A DNA stretch of 35,540 nt. Origin: Bacteroidia bacterium (GTDB lineage Bacteria; Bacteroidota; Bacteroidia; Bacteroidales; Dysgonomonadaceae). Below are positions 15,370 to 25,170 of this stretch, piece by piece. Under the pieces are notes generated by a model. The model made no database searches, had not been told where the DNA came from, and saw only the letters and a program-made list of their open reading frames with translations. The first letter of the stretch is position 1; the number at the start of each line of letters is the position of its first letter. The translations under genes were made by a program, and so were the position numbers. Location: assembly GCA_025999435.1 (NCBI GenBank), contig BNXH01000015.1, positions 1-35,540 of the forward strand, given 5' to 3'.

Positions 15370-17025
15370 ATGGAAGATAATAAATTTTTGACACTTATAA
15401 AAAATGGGATCTGTGAAAACTGGGATCGTCCGGCTTTAACTGATTACAATGGAGAGACATACTTATATAAAGACTTTGCACGTAAAATAGCCCAGCTACA
15501 TATTCTTTTCGAAGATATGGAAGTCCGGAAAGGAGATAAAATCGCTATTTGCGGCCGCAATTCATCAAATTGGACTGTGGCTTTCTTTGCCTCCCTTACT
15601 TATGGCGCTGTTATCACAACTATCCTGCATGATTTTAGTGGAGAGAATGTCCACAATCTGTTAAATCATTCAGAAGCAAAGGTCTTTTTTGCGGACGAGT
15701 ATGTGTGGACAAAGGTTGACCCCACGCAGATGCCGTTGGTTGAGACTATTTTGATAATAGATGATTTTTCGGTACAAAAATCACGATCAGCTAAATTATT
15801 AGCCTCATGCTCAGATTTAGAATTAGCCCTTGCTCAAAAATATCCAAATGGCTTTACTGTTGAAAATGTAAAATACCATGATGAATTACCCGAAGAATTG
15901 GCTGTTCTGAATTATACTTCGGGTACAACCAGCAATCCGAAAGGAGTTATGATTCCTTATCGAAGCCTTTGGTCTAATACACGCTTTGCTATTGATATGA
16001 TACCGTTTGTGAAATCGGGTGATGGTATTGTATGCATGTTACCCATGGCGCATATGTACGGATTGGCGTTTGAGATACTTCTTTCTATATCAAAAGGATG
16101 TCATATACACTATCTGACCCGTGTGCCTTCGCCGCAAATTATATTGGATGCTTTTTCCAAGGTAAATCCTATACTGGTATTGGCAGTGCCTCTTATCATC
16201 GAAAAGATTGTTCAGACGCGGGTATTCCCAGAGTTGAAAAGGCAACCTGTTAAAACATTGTTACTGCTACCTTCTTTCAAAAAAATGATATATAAAAAGA
16301 TCGCCGAAAAACTGATACCTGTTTTTGGTAACAAACTGGTAGAGGTGGTTATCGGCGGTGCAGCTTTAAATAAAGAAGTGGGGGATTTCTTGTCAGCAAT
16401 AAAATTCCCTTACACAGTAGGATATGGTATGACAGAATGTGGCCCTCTTATTTCTTATGAATATTGGGAAACATACAAAGCCGGCTCCTGTGGGCGTCCC
16501 GTAGATCGTATGTCTGTACGAATAGAATCATCAAATCCTGAGACCGAAGCAGGAGAAATAATGGTGAAAGGGCAAAATGTAATGCTCGGCTATTTTAAGA
16601 ACGAGGAAGCAACCAAACATATAATCGATGACGCCGGCTGGCTCCGTACCGGAGATTTGGGTGTAATGGACCGCGATGGTTTCTTGTTTATCAAGGGGCG
16701 CAGCAAAACAATGATACTAGGACCTTCCGGGCAGAATATTTATCCCGAAGAAATAGAAGGGTTTTACAATAATTCTCCTTATGTAGGCGAATCGTTGATC
16801 ATAGAAGAAAATGGTAAATTGATAGTGCTGATATATCCCGACAAAGATTATATGAAGAAGAATGACATAAAAGAAAGTGATTATTCCACTATCTTTGTCG
16901 AAGAAATGAAGGCCATAAATAAGCGTTTACCAAAATATAGCCAGATAGTTAATTTCAGATTGCAGGATCAGGAGTTTGAAAAGACGCCGAAGAGGAGTAT
17001 CAAACGTTTCCTGTACCAGAAATAA
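15370..17025 (+). CDS. AMP-dependent synthetase/ligase (acyl-CoA synthetase-like)
   Basis: The protein has 551 residues and belongs to the ANL superfamily. The AMP-binding P-loop YTSGTTSNPKGV lies near 180-191, GYGMTECGP is the A5 motif near 350, and GWLRTGDLGVMDRDGFLFIKGRSK is the hinge region near 420-440. The C-terminal Lys in EKTPKRSIKRF would be the catalytic lysine of the mobile domain. The layout is closest to long-chain fatty acid-CoA ligases, which activate an acid with ATP and load CoA. The exact acid is not predictable. Gaps of 6 and 12 nt to the next two genes indicate one operon. Confidence 0.88.
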   Translation: MEDNKFLTLIKNGICENWDRPALTDYNGETYLYKDFARKIAQLHILFEDMEVRKGDKIAICGRNSSNWTVAFFASLTYGAVITTILHDFSGENVHNLLNHSEAKVFFADEYVWTKVDPTQMPLVETILIIDDFSVQKSRSAKLLASCSDLELALAQKYPNGFTVENVKYHDELPEELAVLNYTSGTTSNPKGVMIPYRSLWSNTRFAIDMIPFVKSGDGIVCMLPMAHMYGLAFEILLSISKGCHIHYLTRVPSPQIILDAFSKVNPILVLAVPLIIEKIVQTRVFPELKRQPVKTLLLLPSFKKMIYKKIAEKLIPVFGNKLVEVVIGGAALNKEVGDFLSAIKFPYTVGYGMTECGPLISYEYWETYKAGSCGRPVDRMSVRIESSNPETEAGEIMVKGQNVMLGYFKNEEATKHIIDDAGWLRTGDLGVMDRDGFLFIKGRSKTMILGPSGQNIYPEEIEGFYNNSPYVGESLIIEENGKLIVLIYPDKDYMKKNDIKESDYSTIFVEEMKAINKRLPKYSQIVNFRLQDQEFEKTPKRSIKRFLYQK

Positions 17026-17031
17026 AAACAG

Positions 17032-17589
17032 ATGACGAAGTATGTTGTACTGCTCCGCGGAATTAATGTCGGAGGTAAGAATATGATTAAAATGCCTGAC
17101 TTGAAACAGGCATTTGTCAGTATAGGGATGCTGGAGGTATCTACTTACATTCAGAGCGGCAATGTACTGTTTTCATCGGATAAGAATGAAAAAGAACTGA
17201 TTCCCGAATTGGAAAGCGTAATCAGTAAATTCTTTGGGCTGGATATTCCTGTTATTCTGAGGAGTATTCCCGAATTGGAGAAAATAAAAGAGAATGTACC
17301 TTTTTCGATAGAGGAAATTTCTGAAATAGAAAACTCGGCAGAAGGCGAGGTCTTATATTTGTTCATGTTTGCCGACAAACCGTCGCTACGAGATATAGAA
17401 CGTATCTCTCTTTATAAAGAGGGCGGTGATCGATTTGAGATAAAGGGACGTGATATGTATGTACTATTTGATAAAACTATTCGCGACTCAAAGCTAGCAG
17501 GGGTTTTGCAGAAAACAGAAACGCCTGTAACGTCACGTAATATGAGAACTGTAAATAAATTGATAGAACTAGGTAAGAGTAACATATAA
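17032..17589 (+). CDS. DUF1697 family protein
   Basis: The protein has 185 residues and the DUF1697 hallmark N-terminus (YVVLLRGINVGGKNMIKMPDLKQAF) followed by STYIQSGNVLFSS, a full match to the family start. The C-terminus TSRNMRTVNKLIELG also fits. The family is widespread and of unknown function, and the protein is predicted to be cytosolic. It is the middle gene of a likely operon with the acyl-CoA synthetase-like gene (6 nt upstream) and the ettA gene (12 nt downstream). This looks like cotranscription without an obvious pathway link. Confidence 0.92.
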   Translation: MTKYVVLLRGINVGGKNMIKMPDLKQAFVSIGMLEVSTYIQSGNVLFSSDKNEKELIPELESVISKFFGLDIPVILRSIPELEKIKENVPFSIEEISEIENSAEGEVLYLFMFADKPSLRDIERISLYKEGGDRFEIKGRDMYVLFDKTIRDSKLAGVLQKTETPVTSRNMRTVNKLIELGKSNI

Positions 17590-17601
17590 CTAAATAAAAA
17601 C

Positions 17602-19287
17602 ATGTCGGACGATAAAAAAATTATTTTTTCAATGATTGGCGTGGGTAAACTCTACCCGCCGCAAAAGCAAGTATTAAAAAACATCTACCTTTCGTTCTTT
17701 TATGGAGCTAAGATCGGGATTATCGGGCTTAACGGCTCCGGTAAATCTACTTTGCTGAAAATGATAGCAGGGCTCGATAGAGAATATCAAGGTGAGATAG
17801 TATCGGATAAAGGATATTCGGTAGGTTATCTGGAACAAGACCCAAAGCTGGATCCGGCTAAAACTGTCAAAGAAATCGTACAGGAAGGGGTACAGCCTAC
17901 TATGGATATTTTGAAAGAATATGAAGGCATCAACGAGAAATTCGGATTGCCGGAATATTACGAAGATCCGGATAAGATGGATGCTCTTTTTGCCCGCCAG
18001 GCAGAACTGCAGGATAAAATAGATGCTTCTGACGCATGGAATATCGATAGTAAGCTGGAACGCGCAATGGATGCACTACGTTGTCCTCCTGAAGATCAGT
18101 TATGTGCTAATCTTTCGGGAGGAGAAGCCCGTCGTGTGGCTTTGTGCCGCTTGTTGCTCCAAGAGCCGGATGTGTTGCTACTCGATGAGCCTACCAACCA
18201 TTTGGATGCGGAATCTATCGACTGGTTGGAGCAACATCTGCAACAATATAGTGGAACGGTTATCTGTATCACACACGACCGTTACTTTCTGGATCATGTC
18301 GCAGGCTGGATTCTTGAACTTGACCGCGGAGAAGGTATTCCGTGGAAGGGCAACTATACTTCATGGTTGGAGCAAAAGACCAAGCGCATGGAACAGGAAG
18401 AAAAGCAAGCCAGCAAACGCCGAAAGACTCTCGAACGTGAGTTAGAATGGGTACGGATGGCGCCAAAGGCTCGCCAGGCAAAAGGAAAGGCTCGTTTGAA
18501 CGACTACGAGAAAATGTTGAATGCCGACCAGAAAGAGCGTGAAGAAAAGCTTGAAATATTTATACCTAATGGTCCTCGTTTGGGCAATAAGGTAATAGAG
18601 GCTCATGGTGTGAGTAAGGCTTTTGGTGATAAGCTTCTGTTCGATAACCTTGAATTTATGTTACCTCCATCAGGTATTGTAGGTATTATTGGCCCTAACG
18701 GTGCGGGTAAGACTACATTATTCCGTTTGATTCAGGGATTGGAAACAGCCGATAAAGGAACATTTGAAGTTGGAGAAACTGTAAAAATAGGATATGTAGA
18801 TCAGTCGCATGCTGATATAGATCCCAATAAAACAGTATATCAGGTTATATCGGGAGGTAGTGAATTTGTACGGGTAGGAGGCAGGGAAATCAATGCCCGT
18901 GCTTATCTTTCCCGATTCAATTTTTCAGGAGGAGATCAGGAAAAGCCGACCGGCGTATTATCCGGCGGGGAACGTAACCGTTTACATCTTGCCCTTACTT
19001 TGAAATCGGAAGCGAATGTGTTACTCTTAGATGAGCCTACCAATGATATAGATGTGAATACATTACGCGCGTTGGAAGAAGGGTTGGAAAACTTTGCAGG
19101 CTGTGCTGTTGTTATATCACATGACCGTTGGTTTCTGGATCGTATCTGTACACATATCCTTGCTTTTGAAGGAAACTCAGAGGTGTTTTTCTTTGAAGGC
19201 AGTTACAGCGAATACGAAGAAAATAAGAAGGTGCGTATGGGGAATGTGGAACCGAAACGTATCCGTTACCGGAAATTGATTACTTAA
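17602..19287 (+). CDS. ettA: Energy-dependent translational throttle protein EttA (ABC-F)
   Basis: The protein has 561 residues, close to the E. coli EttA length of about 555. It carries two ABC domains and no membrane segment. Domain 1 has GLNGSGKS (42-49), LSGGEARRVAL and LLLDEPTNHLD; domain 2 has GPNGAGKT, LSGGERNRLHL and LLLDEPTNDID. EttA-type features include the start IGVGKLYPPQKQVLKNI, the arm insert in domain 1, and the charged linker WVRMAPKARQAKGKARLNDYEKM. EttA binds the ribosomal E site and gates elongation according to ATP level. A rho-independent terminator follows at 19346. It is the third gene of the operon starting at 15370. Confidence 0.95.
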   Translation: MSDDKKIIFSMIGVGKLYPPQKQVLKNIYLSFFYGAKIGIIGLNGSGKSTLLKMIAGLDREYQGEIVSDKGYSVGYLEQDPKLDPAKTVKEIVQEGVQPTMDILKEYEGINEKFGLPEYYEDPDKMDALFARQAELQDKIDASDAWNIDSKLERAMDALRCPPEDQLCANLSGGEARRVALCRLLLQEPDVLLLDEPTNHLDAESIDWLEQHLQQYSGTVICITHDRYFLDHVAGWILELDRGEGIPWKGNYTSWLEQKTKRMEQEEKQASKRRKTLERELEWVRMAPKARQAKGKARLNDYEKMLNADQKEREEKLEIFIPNGPRLGNKVIEAHGVSKAFGDKLLFDNLEFMLPPSGIVGIIGPNGAGKTTLFRLIQGLETADKGTFEVGETVKIGYVDQSHADIDPNKTVYQVISGGSEFVRVGGREINARAYLSRFNFSGGDQEKPTGVLSGGERNRLHLALTLKSEANVLLLDEPTNDIDVNTLRALEEGLENFAGCAVVISHDRWFLDRICTHILAFEGNSEVFFFEGSYSEYEENKKVRMGNVEPKRIRYRKLIT

Positions 19288-19345
19288 AAAAATATAATTT
19301 GTGCAGCTTAATTTAAAATTGCACAGTCATATATACATGAAAATT

Positions 19346-19382
19346 GGAAGTAAAAAGCGATTTTTGCTTCCGGTTTTTTTAA
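19346..19382 (+). terminator. Rho-independent terminator after ettA
   Basis: GGAAG-T-AAAAA and TTTTT-G-CTTCC pair around a GCGA loop (19346-19371) and are followed by GG and seven T residues. It ends the 15370-19287 operon. A smaller TGTGCA/TGCACA hairpin lies just upstream (19300-19325). Confidence 0.75.
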
Positions 19383-19445
19383 TTGTTCGGGATGGAACTA
19401 AAAGGAATTTAAATGTGCGGCCTACCACAGCTATTATATATACGA

Positions 19446-21977
19446 ATGAAAAAAATATCCCTACTTTCTTTACTTTGCCTGCTATACAGTGTGTCATATG
19501 CTCAAAGCCTGACTACGGTACGGGGAGTTATCAGGGACTCGGTCTCTCATGAAAAATTGCCATTTGTAACAGTCTCATTCAATAATACCTCTATCGGTAC
19601 TTTTTCCGACGAGGAGGGTGAATTCAGATTGAGTAACAGAGGAGGAGCAACCTTTGTCACAGCGGCTATTTTGGGATATAAACCCTACACTTTTACTGTA
19701 GTTCCGGGAAAAATCACAGTGAAAGATATATTTCTTGTACCGGCAGACAGGCAGTTGCAAGAGGTGGTGGTAAAACCTCAAAAAGAGAAATATTCGAAGA
19801 AAAACAATCCGGCTGTTGAACTGATAAAAAAAGTAATTGCACGTAAAGGTCAAAATAATATTACCGATCTGAATTATTATCAATACAGGGAATATGAGCG
19901 CATGTTTTTCGCGATAAATGAGTTTAGTCCGGATATGCCTCTGTTCAAACGCTATAAATTCCTACCCAATTATATGGATTCCTCCATTATAGACAATAAG
20001 CCTATATTGCCATTCTCTGTCAGGGAGCAGCTTACAGATGTGTTTTACCGGAAAAATCCGAAAGACACTAAACGCATAGTCAAAGGATATAACATTTCGG
20101 GAATTGATCAGGCTATTGAAACTGAGGGATTAGATGCCATTATTAAAGAAGTATTTAAAGATATATCCATCTTTGATAATTCTATTGAGCTGCTTTTCCA
20201 TTCTTTTGTCGGGCCATTAAGTGAGCAAAATTCCATCGACTTTTACCGTTGGTATCTGTCGGATACTACTGTTATTGATTCAGACAAGTATGTGAAGCTG
20301 GATTTCGCACCGTTTAACTCAAGGGATGTGGGTTTTACCGGAAGTTTGTATATATCGCTGGATAGTGCCTATGCTGTAAAGAGGGCTGTAATAAGGACTC
20401 CTAAAAAGATGAATATAAACTTTGTGGATCAGCTTGTTGTACAGCACGATTTTAAAAAGGTGGATAACAAATGGATTCCGATGGAGGAGCGTATGGCTAT
20501 AGATGTATCTATGCTGGAGGCTTTTAAGTTTTATATTGACAAGACCCGTGCTTATGAGAATTTTGAGATAAACAAGCCGATGGATCCGGTATTCATTTTA
20601 GCGGCACCGGAAGTATTCGAAAAAAATTACTTGAAAAGACCTAAGGAATTTTGGGCTCGTAGCCGGCCTGTAGAGCATCAGAAAGATTATAGGATGGATA
20701 TGATGATAGAGGACATGAACAAGGTACTCCTCTTCAAAGTATTGCTCAATGCGGGGAGTGTTGTTTCAACAGGATATATACCAATGTCGAAAGATCCGGA
20801 TGTAAATAAACTCGACATAGGTACTATTCCTACTTTTTATAGTTACAACTCTATAGAAGGAAACCGTTTCAGGTTAACGATGGCTACAACTAAAAACCTG
20901 CATCCTCGTCTTTTTTTGTATGGATATGGCGCTTACGGAACTCGTGACAATCAATTTAAATATTACGGTGAAGCTACATGGGCGTTCAATAAGATAAAGA
21001 ACCATAAAGATGAATTCCCGAAGCATAACATAAGTGTTGCTTACAAGTATGATATGAATACTTTGGGGCAGCGATATACGCAAGCCGAGAGGGACAATAT
21101 ATTGATGTCGATACGGAGCAATAGCAACCAGAAAATGACTTATAACAGGCAAACTCAGGTTGCCTATCAGAAAGAGTTTTATAAAGGATTTTCTTTTAGG
21201 CTTTCGGGGCAAACGTTTCATGAGCGTCCCGCCGGAAAGCTTCTTTTTGAAAAGATGGACGAAGAAGGTAATCTTTATAGTGTAAAAAGTATTAAGACAA
21301 CCGAAGCTATGCTGTCATTGCGGTATGCCCCTAATGAGAAATTCTTTCAGCAGCGCAGAAAAAGGCATTCTATGCCATCACAGAAGACAGTATTCAATCT
21401 TTCTCATACGATGGCCTTTGAAGATGTTTTGGGTGGACAGTATCATTATAATAAGACATCATTTTCGGCTCTGAAAGAATTGTGGGTAGCTCCGTTTGGA
21501 AAATTAACGATGTCGGCTCAAGCCGAGAAAATATGGGGCGAGGCTCCATTCCCATTATTGATAACACCAAGTGCAAACAGTTCTTACACTATTCAGAAGG
21601 GTAATTTTTACCTGATCGAACCATTAGAGTTTGTGCATGATGCACAACTATCATGGGAGGTTTATTATCATATGGGCGGATGGTTATTCAACCGTATTCC
21701 GTTTCTCAAAGTACTTAAATGGCGCGAAATTGTCGGGTTCAGAGGTTTTCTGGGTAGTCTGAGTAATCGTAACAATCCAATGCTTAATCACGATATGTTG
21801 TTGTTTCCTCAAAGAACTTATACTACGGAGGGGAATAAGCCTTATATGGAATATAATATTGGTATAGAGAATATCTTCAAAATCTTCCGTATCGATTATG
21901 TCAGAAGGATAAATTATCTGGGGCATCCCGATGTGGATAAGGATGGGTTTAGAATATCTTTCGACCTGAATTTCTGA
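19446..21977 (+). CDS. DUF5686 and carboxypeptidase-regulatory-like domain protein
   Basis: From the chosen start the protein has 843 residues. The signal peptide MKKISLLSLLCLLYSVSYAQ decides this start; an upstream in-frame ATG at 19413 adds 11 non-signal residues and is rejected. Residues about 24-105 form a CarboxypepD_reg-like beta domain (VRGVIRDSVSHEKLPFVTVSFNNTSIGTFSDEEGEF), followed by the long DUF5686 region common in Bacteroidota, which looks like an outer-membrane beta-barrel ending in DGFRISFDLNF with a terminal Phe. The function is unknown and an outer-membrane location is inferred. The stop abuts the stop of the convergent lipid kinase gene. Confidence 0.88.
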   Translation: MKKISLLSLLCLLYSVSYAQSLTTVRGVIRDSVSHEKLPFVTVSFNNTSIGTFSDEEGEFRLSNRGGATFVTAAILGYKPYTFTVVPGKITVKDIFLVPADRQLQEVVVKPQKEKYSKKNNPAVELIKKVIARKGQNNITDLNYYQYREYERMFFAINEFSPDMPLFKRYKFLPNYMDSSIIDNKPILPFSVREQLTDVFYRKNPKDTKRIVKGYNISGIDQAIETEGLDAIIKEVFKDISIFDNSIELLFHSFVGPLSEQNSIDFYRWYLSDTTVIDSDKYVKLDFAPFNSRDVGFTGSLYISLDSAYAVKRAVIRTPKKMNINFVDQLVVQHDFKKVDNKWIPMEERMAIDVSMLEAFKFYIDKTRAYENFEINKPMDPVFILAAPEVFEKNYLKRPKEFWARSRPVEHQKDYRMDMMIEDMNKVLLFKVLLNAGSVVSTGYIPMSKDPDVNKLDIGTIPTFYSYNSIEGNRFRLTMATTKNLHPRLFLYGYGAYGTRDNQFKYYGEATWAFNKIKNHKDEFPKHNISVAYKYDMNTLGQRYTQAERDNILMSIRSNSNQKMTYNRQTQVAYQKEFYKGFSFRLSGQTFHERPAGKLLFEKMDEEGNLYSVKSIKTTEAMLSLRYAPNEKFFQQRRKRHSMPSQKTVFNLSHTMAFEDVLGGQYHYNKTSFSALKELWVAPFGKLTMSAQAEKIWGEAPFPLLITPSANSSYTIQKGNFYLIEPLEFVHDAQLSWEVYYHMGGWLFNRIPFLKVLKWREIVGFRGFLGSLSNRNNPMLNHDMLLFPQRTYTTEGNKPYMEYNIGIENIFKIFRIDYVRRINYLGHPDVDKDGFRISFDLNF

Positions 21978-22919
21978 TTATCCGAATACTGTCGCTAATA
22001 TTTCTAAGGGAGACAGAGGATTCTTCTTCGGTGGATTTTTCGGTACCAATACTTTTAACCCTAGTGGTATAATTTCGACGTTTATTTCAGTTCCCATTTT
22101 TATCGGATCACCATCAATGTGAATTAAGCCTTCGCGTTCGCGCCGTATAGTCGCTTTATTGGTAATCAGCTCTGTCATCTTGCTGTTTTCATCTATTTTC
22201 TTGGTGAATAGTTGCAATGAGGTCTGGGGAATATCAAGCACCGTTAAAGGTTTTAATATAGCTATGTTCATCATCCCGTCTTGTATGTCGGCATGAGGGG
22301 CTATGTGGGCATTGTATCCATATTGCGATGCATTGGCACATGTTACGACAAAAGCCTTATCTTCTATAGTGCCTTGCGGACAGATAATTTCAAATCTTTC
22401 CGGCTTTTGCTGGAAGAAAGTTTCGAGCATATTTTTAAAATACATGAAAGAGCCCCGGCTTTTCTTTCCTGATGCTTTTGCGGCTACCTCGGCATCGAAT
22501 CCCATCCCGCATGTACAAAAGAATATCTTGTCATTTACTTTACCATAGTCGATATCAATGATATTTTCTTCGGTTATAACATTCAGCGCTTTTTTGAAGT
22601 CGATAGGTATATTTAAGTCTCGTCCCAGCCCATTACCTGAGCCCATTGGAATAATACCTAATGCTATATCTGAATTTACCAGAGCGCTGGCAACCTCATT
22701 TACCGTACCATCTCCACCTACGGCTATCACATATGTCGCTTTATCGGCGATAGCTTGTTTGGCTATCTCATAGCCATGACCTGCATACCCCGTTATGAAG
22801 ATATGTACATCAAACTCGTGGGCATCAAATTTTTCAGCTATTTTATGCGGTAGGTTCTGCTTCTTCGAGGTACCGGATGCGGGATTTATTATAGCGTAAA
22901 TTTTCTTTTTGCAGGTCAT
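21978..22919 (-). CDS. YegS/BmrU/DagK-family lipid kinase
   Basis: The protein has 313 residues. The diacylglycerol-kinase catalytic domain occupies the N-terminal half: INPASGTSKK near 11-20, the nucleotide-binding GGDGT at 68-72 with TVNEVA following, and PMGSGNGLGRDL near 91-102. The C-terminal half has the beta-sandwich with GMGFDAEVA and HIDGDP. Such enzymes phosphorylate diacylglycerol or related lipids at the inner membrane; the substrate here is inferred from family only. A near-ideal promoter lies 27-57 nt upstream, so it is probably transcribed alone. Confidence 0.93.
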   Translation of the reverse strand: MTCKKKIYAIINPASGTSKKQNLPHKIAEKFDAHEFDVHIFITGYAGHGYEIAKQAIADKATYVIAVGGDGTVNEVASALVNSDIALGIIPMGSGNGLGRDLNIPIDFKKALNVITEENIIDIDYGKVNDKIFFCTCGMGFDAEVAAKASGKKSRGSFMYFKNMLETFFQQKPERFEIICPQGTIEDKAFVVTCANASQYGYNAHIAPHADIQDGMMNIAILKPLTVLDIPQTSLQLFTKKIDENSKMTELITNKATIRREREGLIHIDGDPIKMGTEINVEIIPLGLKVLVPKNPPKKNPLSPLEILATVFG

Positions 22920-22945
22920 GTTAGTTGGTAAACAGTTTCATTCGG

Positions 22946-22976
22946 CAAAAGTAAGTTTTTTAATGAATGAATACAA
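22946..22976 (-). promoter_or_regulatory. Promoter of the lipid kinase gene
   Basis: On the minus strand a TTG (22974-22976) and TACTTTTG (22946-22953, full TAnnTTTG match) are separated by 20 nt. The leader to the ATG at 22919 is about 23 nt. Confidence 0.65.
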
Positions 22977-23000
22977 CTCTTTGCCTGTTACTTTCGCTAT

Positions 23001-23477
23001 TTAATTAGGAGATAACCCTCGTTCGAATGTCTCGGTTACCGTGGCTTCTATTATTGCATCTTCTGCAACGTTTAATTGACGGGCTATTTCTTTTTTAAAA
23101 TCGGATAATACAATAATCTTATCGTTTTCCCGTACGACTCTCTTTTCTCCACGAATATCATCCAGTAGATAATAATTCTTATCCAGCATTTTAAATTTAC
23201 CTTTCAGTGGATCGGTACTATCCCGGTGGCAGTAATATGTTTTATCGTTTTTAAATTCGTAGCTGATCTGTGTATTTCTTAATGTTGTGGCTATATATTC
23301 TTCTGCTGATTTTTTCAAAGCGGCATTTGATGCAGAAACATTGATCTTTGTTCCCTCATATAACCAATGGCCTTCTATATTCTTTACAGAACTGCTGTCG
23401 TCATTCTCACATGACGTCATCAACATTCCAAAGGTAATAATTGATATAAAAATATATGTTAAATATCTAGCTTTCAT
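23001..23477 (-). CDS. Lipoprotein of unknown function
   Basis: The protein has 158 residues. The N-terminus has a hydrophobic segment ending LMTSC, with the lipobox Cys at 23 followed by an acidic/Ser stretch (ENDDSSS), which in Bacteroidota favours outer-membrane or surface placement. The rest (IEGHWLYEGTKINV, ISYEFKNDKTYYC, GKFKMLDKNYYLLDD) resembles the short beta-strand pattern of lipocalin-like DUF proteins, but I do not assign a family. It has its own -7 box upstream and lies 81 nt before the lipid kinase gene on the same strand. Confidence 0.82.
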   Translation of the reverse strand: MKARYLTYIFISIITFGMLMTSCENDDSSSVKNIEGHWLYEGTKINVSASNAALKKSAEEYIATTLRNTQISYEFKNDKTYYCHRDSTDPLKGKFKMLDKNYYLLDDIRGEKRVVRENDKIIVLSDFKKEIARQLNVAEDAIIEATVTETFERGLSPN

Positions 23478-23511
23478 AACCCCATAATTAAGGTTAGTTT
23501 ACAAAAGTATA

Positions 23512-23519
23512 TATAATAA
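23512..23519 (-). promoter_or_regulatory. -7 box for the lipoprotein gene
   Basis: TACTTTTG on the minus strand is a full TAnnTTTG match, 34 nt upstream of the ATG at 23477. No TTG box is seen at the usual distance. Confidence 0.5.
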
Positions 23520-23646
23520 ACGTAAAAAACGAATAAATGTTGCATATATTTAAGAGAATTCGGACAATTTCTTGCCCGAATTTCTATTCACACTAAACTT
23601 ATATTTATTCTCAGGATCTTTTTATGCAAATATTTTGATAAGGAAT

Positions 23647-25158
23647 TCAATCAAAATAATAATGGCGGCGACTATTATAATCATATCTTCTAAAAGTTTT
23701 GTTATTTATTGAGAATTCCATGTTCACTCTATAGTTTTCCTTCAGGGGTTTTTCTATTATCACTTTTTTATTCAAAGGGGTCGTAACAGTTATCTCATAA
23801 GTTTGCAGATCCCATGGGTTATCCATATCGTACCATTCCGGGTCTATATTTATGAGGGAGCCTGTTTGTATATATTTTATTTTCATGTTTTTAGCTTTCT
23901 CTTCGGCTTTATACATTTCATCTGAATAAGCTTTTTTACGGATTTCTATTTTAAAATTGTTCAAAGTAGAATCTTCTTTAACTTTTATTTCCGGAAGTAT
24001 TTGCATCTGTCGATATTTCATTTTGTCTCCTTTGTACAACATTCCTTCGTTATTAGGTTGTGTATAGACGGTATTTGTATCTCCCAGAAGTTTTATACGC
24101 AATGTGTCCGATTTGATACTGTCAATAAGTATGGTTTCTGTCGCGATTGCCATATCTCTGTGATTTTTAGCAAATTTGAATCCGTAATTGCCCAGATAGA
24201 AGATTGCGCCGAACCAGAATATAAGCCCTATAGAAAAGCTGACCAACGTTTGCATTGTAAAAGGAGTTCGCCTGATTATTTTCACCATAAGGCTGAGCAA
24301 GCCCGATAGGGGGATCAATGTGACAAGTACTGTTGCTATTTTGAAATTGACGGTGTTGAATCCCAGCAATGAAAGATAGTTAGGAAATGAGATAAACTCT
24401 GTGTCGAAATATAACCAGATCAAGCTGAAGATTATGCATATTATAGAGATTATAGTTATCGTAATAATAAATATCGCGATTATATTTATAAATACTCCAA
24501 GGCAACCGCTAGCTGAACTTTTATGCTTGAGCGAAGCCGATTGACTACGATTTTCTATATTTACTATAGATGGGTCTGCTCCTGTCATAGCCAGCTTTTG
24601 TGAAAATGATTTTGCTGCCGGCATCACTATCCATAGTATGATGTATGCAAGTACTACTGTACCAGCTCCTCTGACAGATAGGATGTTGAGAAGTAGTAAT
24701 AAACCTACAGTGCCAATGCGGAGAATGGTGGGGTCTATACTGAAATAATGACCTAATCCGCTGAAAACACCTCCCAAAATTTTGTTGTCCTGGTCGCGGA
24801 ATAGTTTCTTCTTGTATGGTTCTTGCGACTCATTCTTTTGTGAATAATCGAAGCTTTCTTTGTGAGTGGCGCTTTCATCTGCAAATGTATTCTGATTATC
24901 ATCAAAATCTTTGGGATTACCCATGATGTTTATTATATCTTGGGCATCGCTTTCCGACACGGCGCTGTCATTACTTTTTATTCTCATTTGTAGCAATTCG
25001 CTCAGTCTGATTTCTATGTCGCCAATGATTTCATCGGATTCAGAGTTACCATGAAAATGCTTTTTGAGAGATGCCAAGTAGTTATCTAATATCCGGTATG
25101 CTCCTTCTTCCAGATTGAATGCTAATCCTCCAATACTTACTCTTACTGTTGGTTTCAT
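23647..25158 (-). CDS. PspC-domain membrane protein, large
   Basis: The protein has 503 residues. Residues 1-75 form a soluble head (VSIGGLAFNLEEGAYRILDNYLASL with DIEIRLSELLQMRI) that repeats the head of the 195-aa PspC protein in the same operon. The PspC domain (about 115-175) has NKILGGVFSGLGHYFSIDPTILRIGTVGLLLLLN and a membrane segment. Two or three further hydrophobic segments (about 220-330) are followed by a long extracytoplasmic tail (about 335-503) with charged strands. PspC proteins act in envelope-stress sensing in other phyla; the role here is inferred. It lies 12 nt after the PadR gene and is the last gene of the PspC-PadR-PspC operon. Confidence 0.9.
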   Translation of the reverse strand: MKPTVRVSIGGLAFNLEEGAYRILDNYLASLKKHFHGNSESDEIIGDIEIRLSELLQMRIKSNDSAVSESDAQDIINIMGNPKDFDDNQNTFADESATHKESFDYSQKNESQEPYKKKLFRDQDNKILGGVFSGLGHYFSIDPTILRIGTVGLLLLLNILSVRGAGTVVLAYIILWIVMPAAKSFSQKLAMTGADPSIVNIENRSQSASLKHKSSASGCLGVFINIIAIFIITITIISIICIIFSLIWLYFDTEFISFPNYLSLLGFNTVNFKIATVLVTLIPLSGLLSLMVKIIRRTPFTMQTLVSFSIGLIFWFGAIFYLGNYGFKFAKNHRDMAIATETILIDSIKSDTLRIKLLGDTNTVYTQPNNEGMLYKGDKMKYRQMQILPEIKVKEDSTLNNFKIEIRKKAYSDEMYKAEEKAKNMKIKYIQTGSLINIDPEWYDMDNPWDLQTYEITVTTPLNKKVIIEKPLKENYRVNMEFSINNKTFRRYDYNSRRHYYFD

Positions 25159-25170
25159 TGTATTTAGATT

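Noticed and set aside
18023..18445. 140-codon plus-strand frame
   Set aside because: It is an out-of-frame shadow inside ettA, whose motifs are complete in the real frame.
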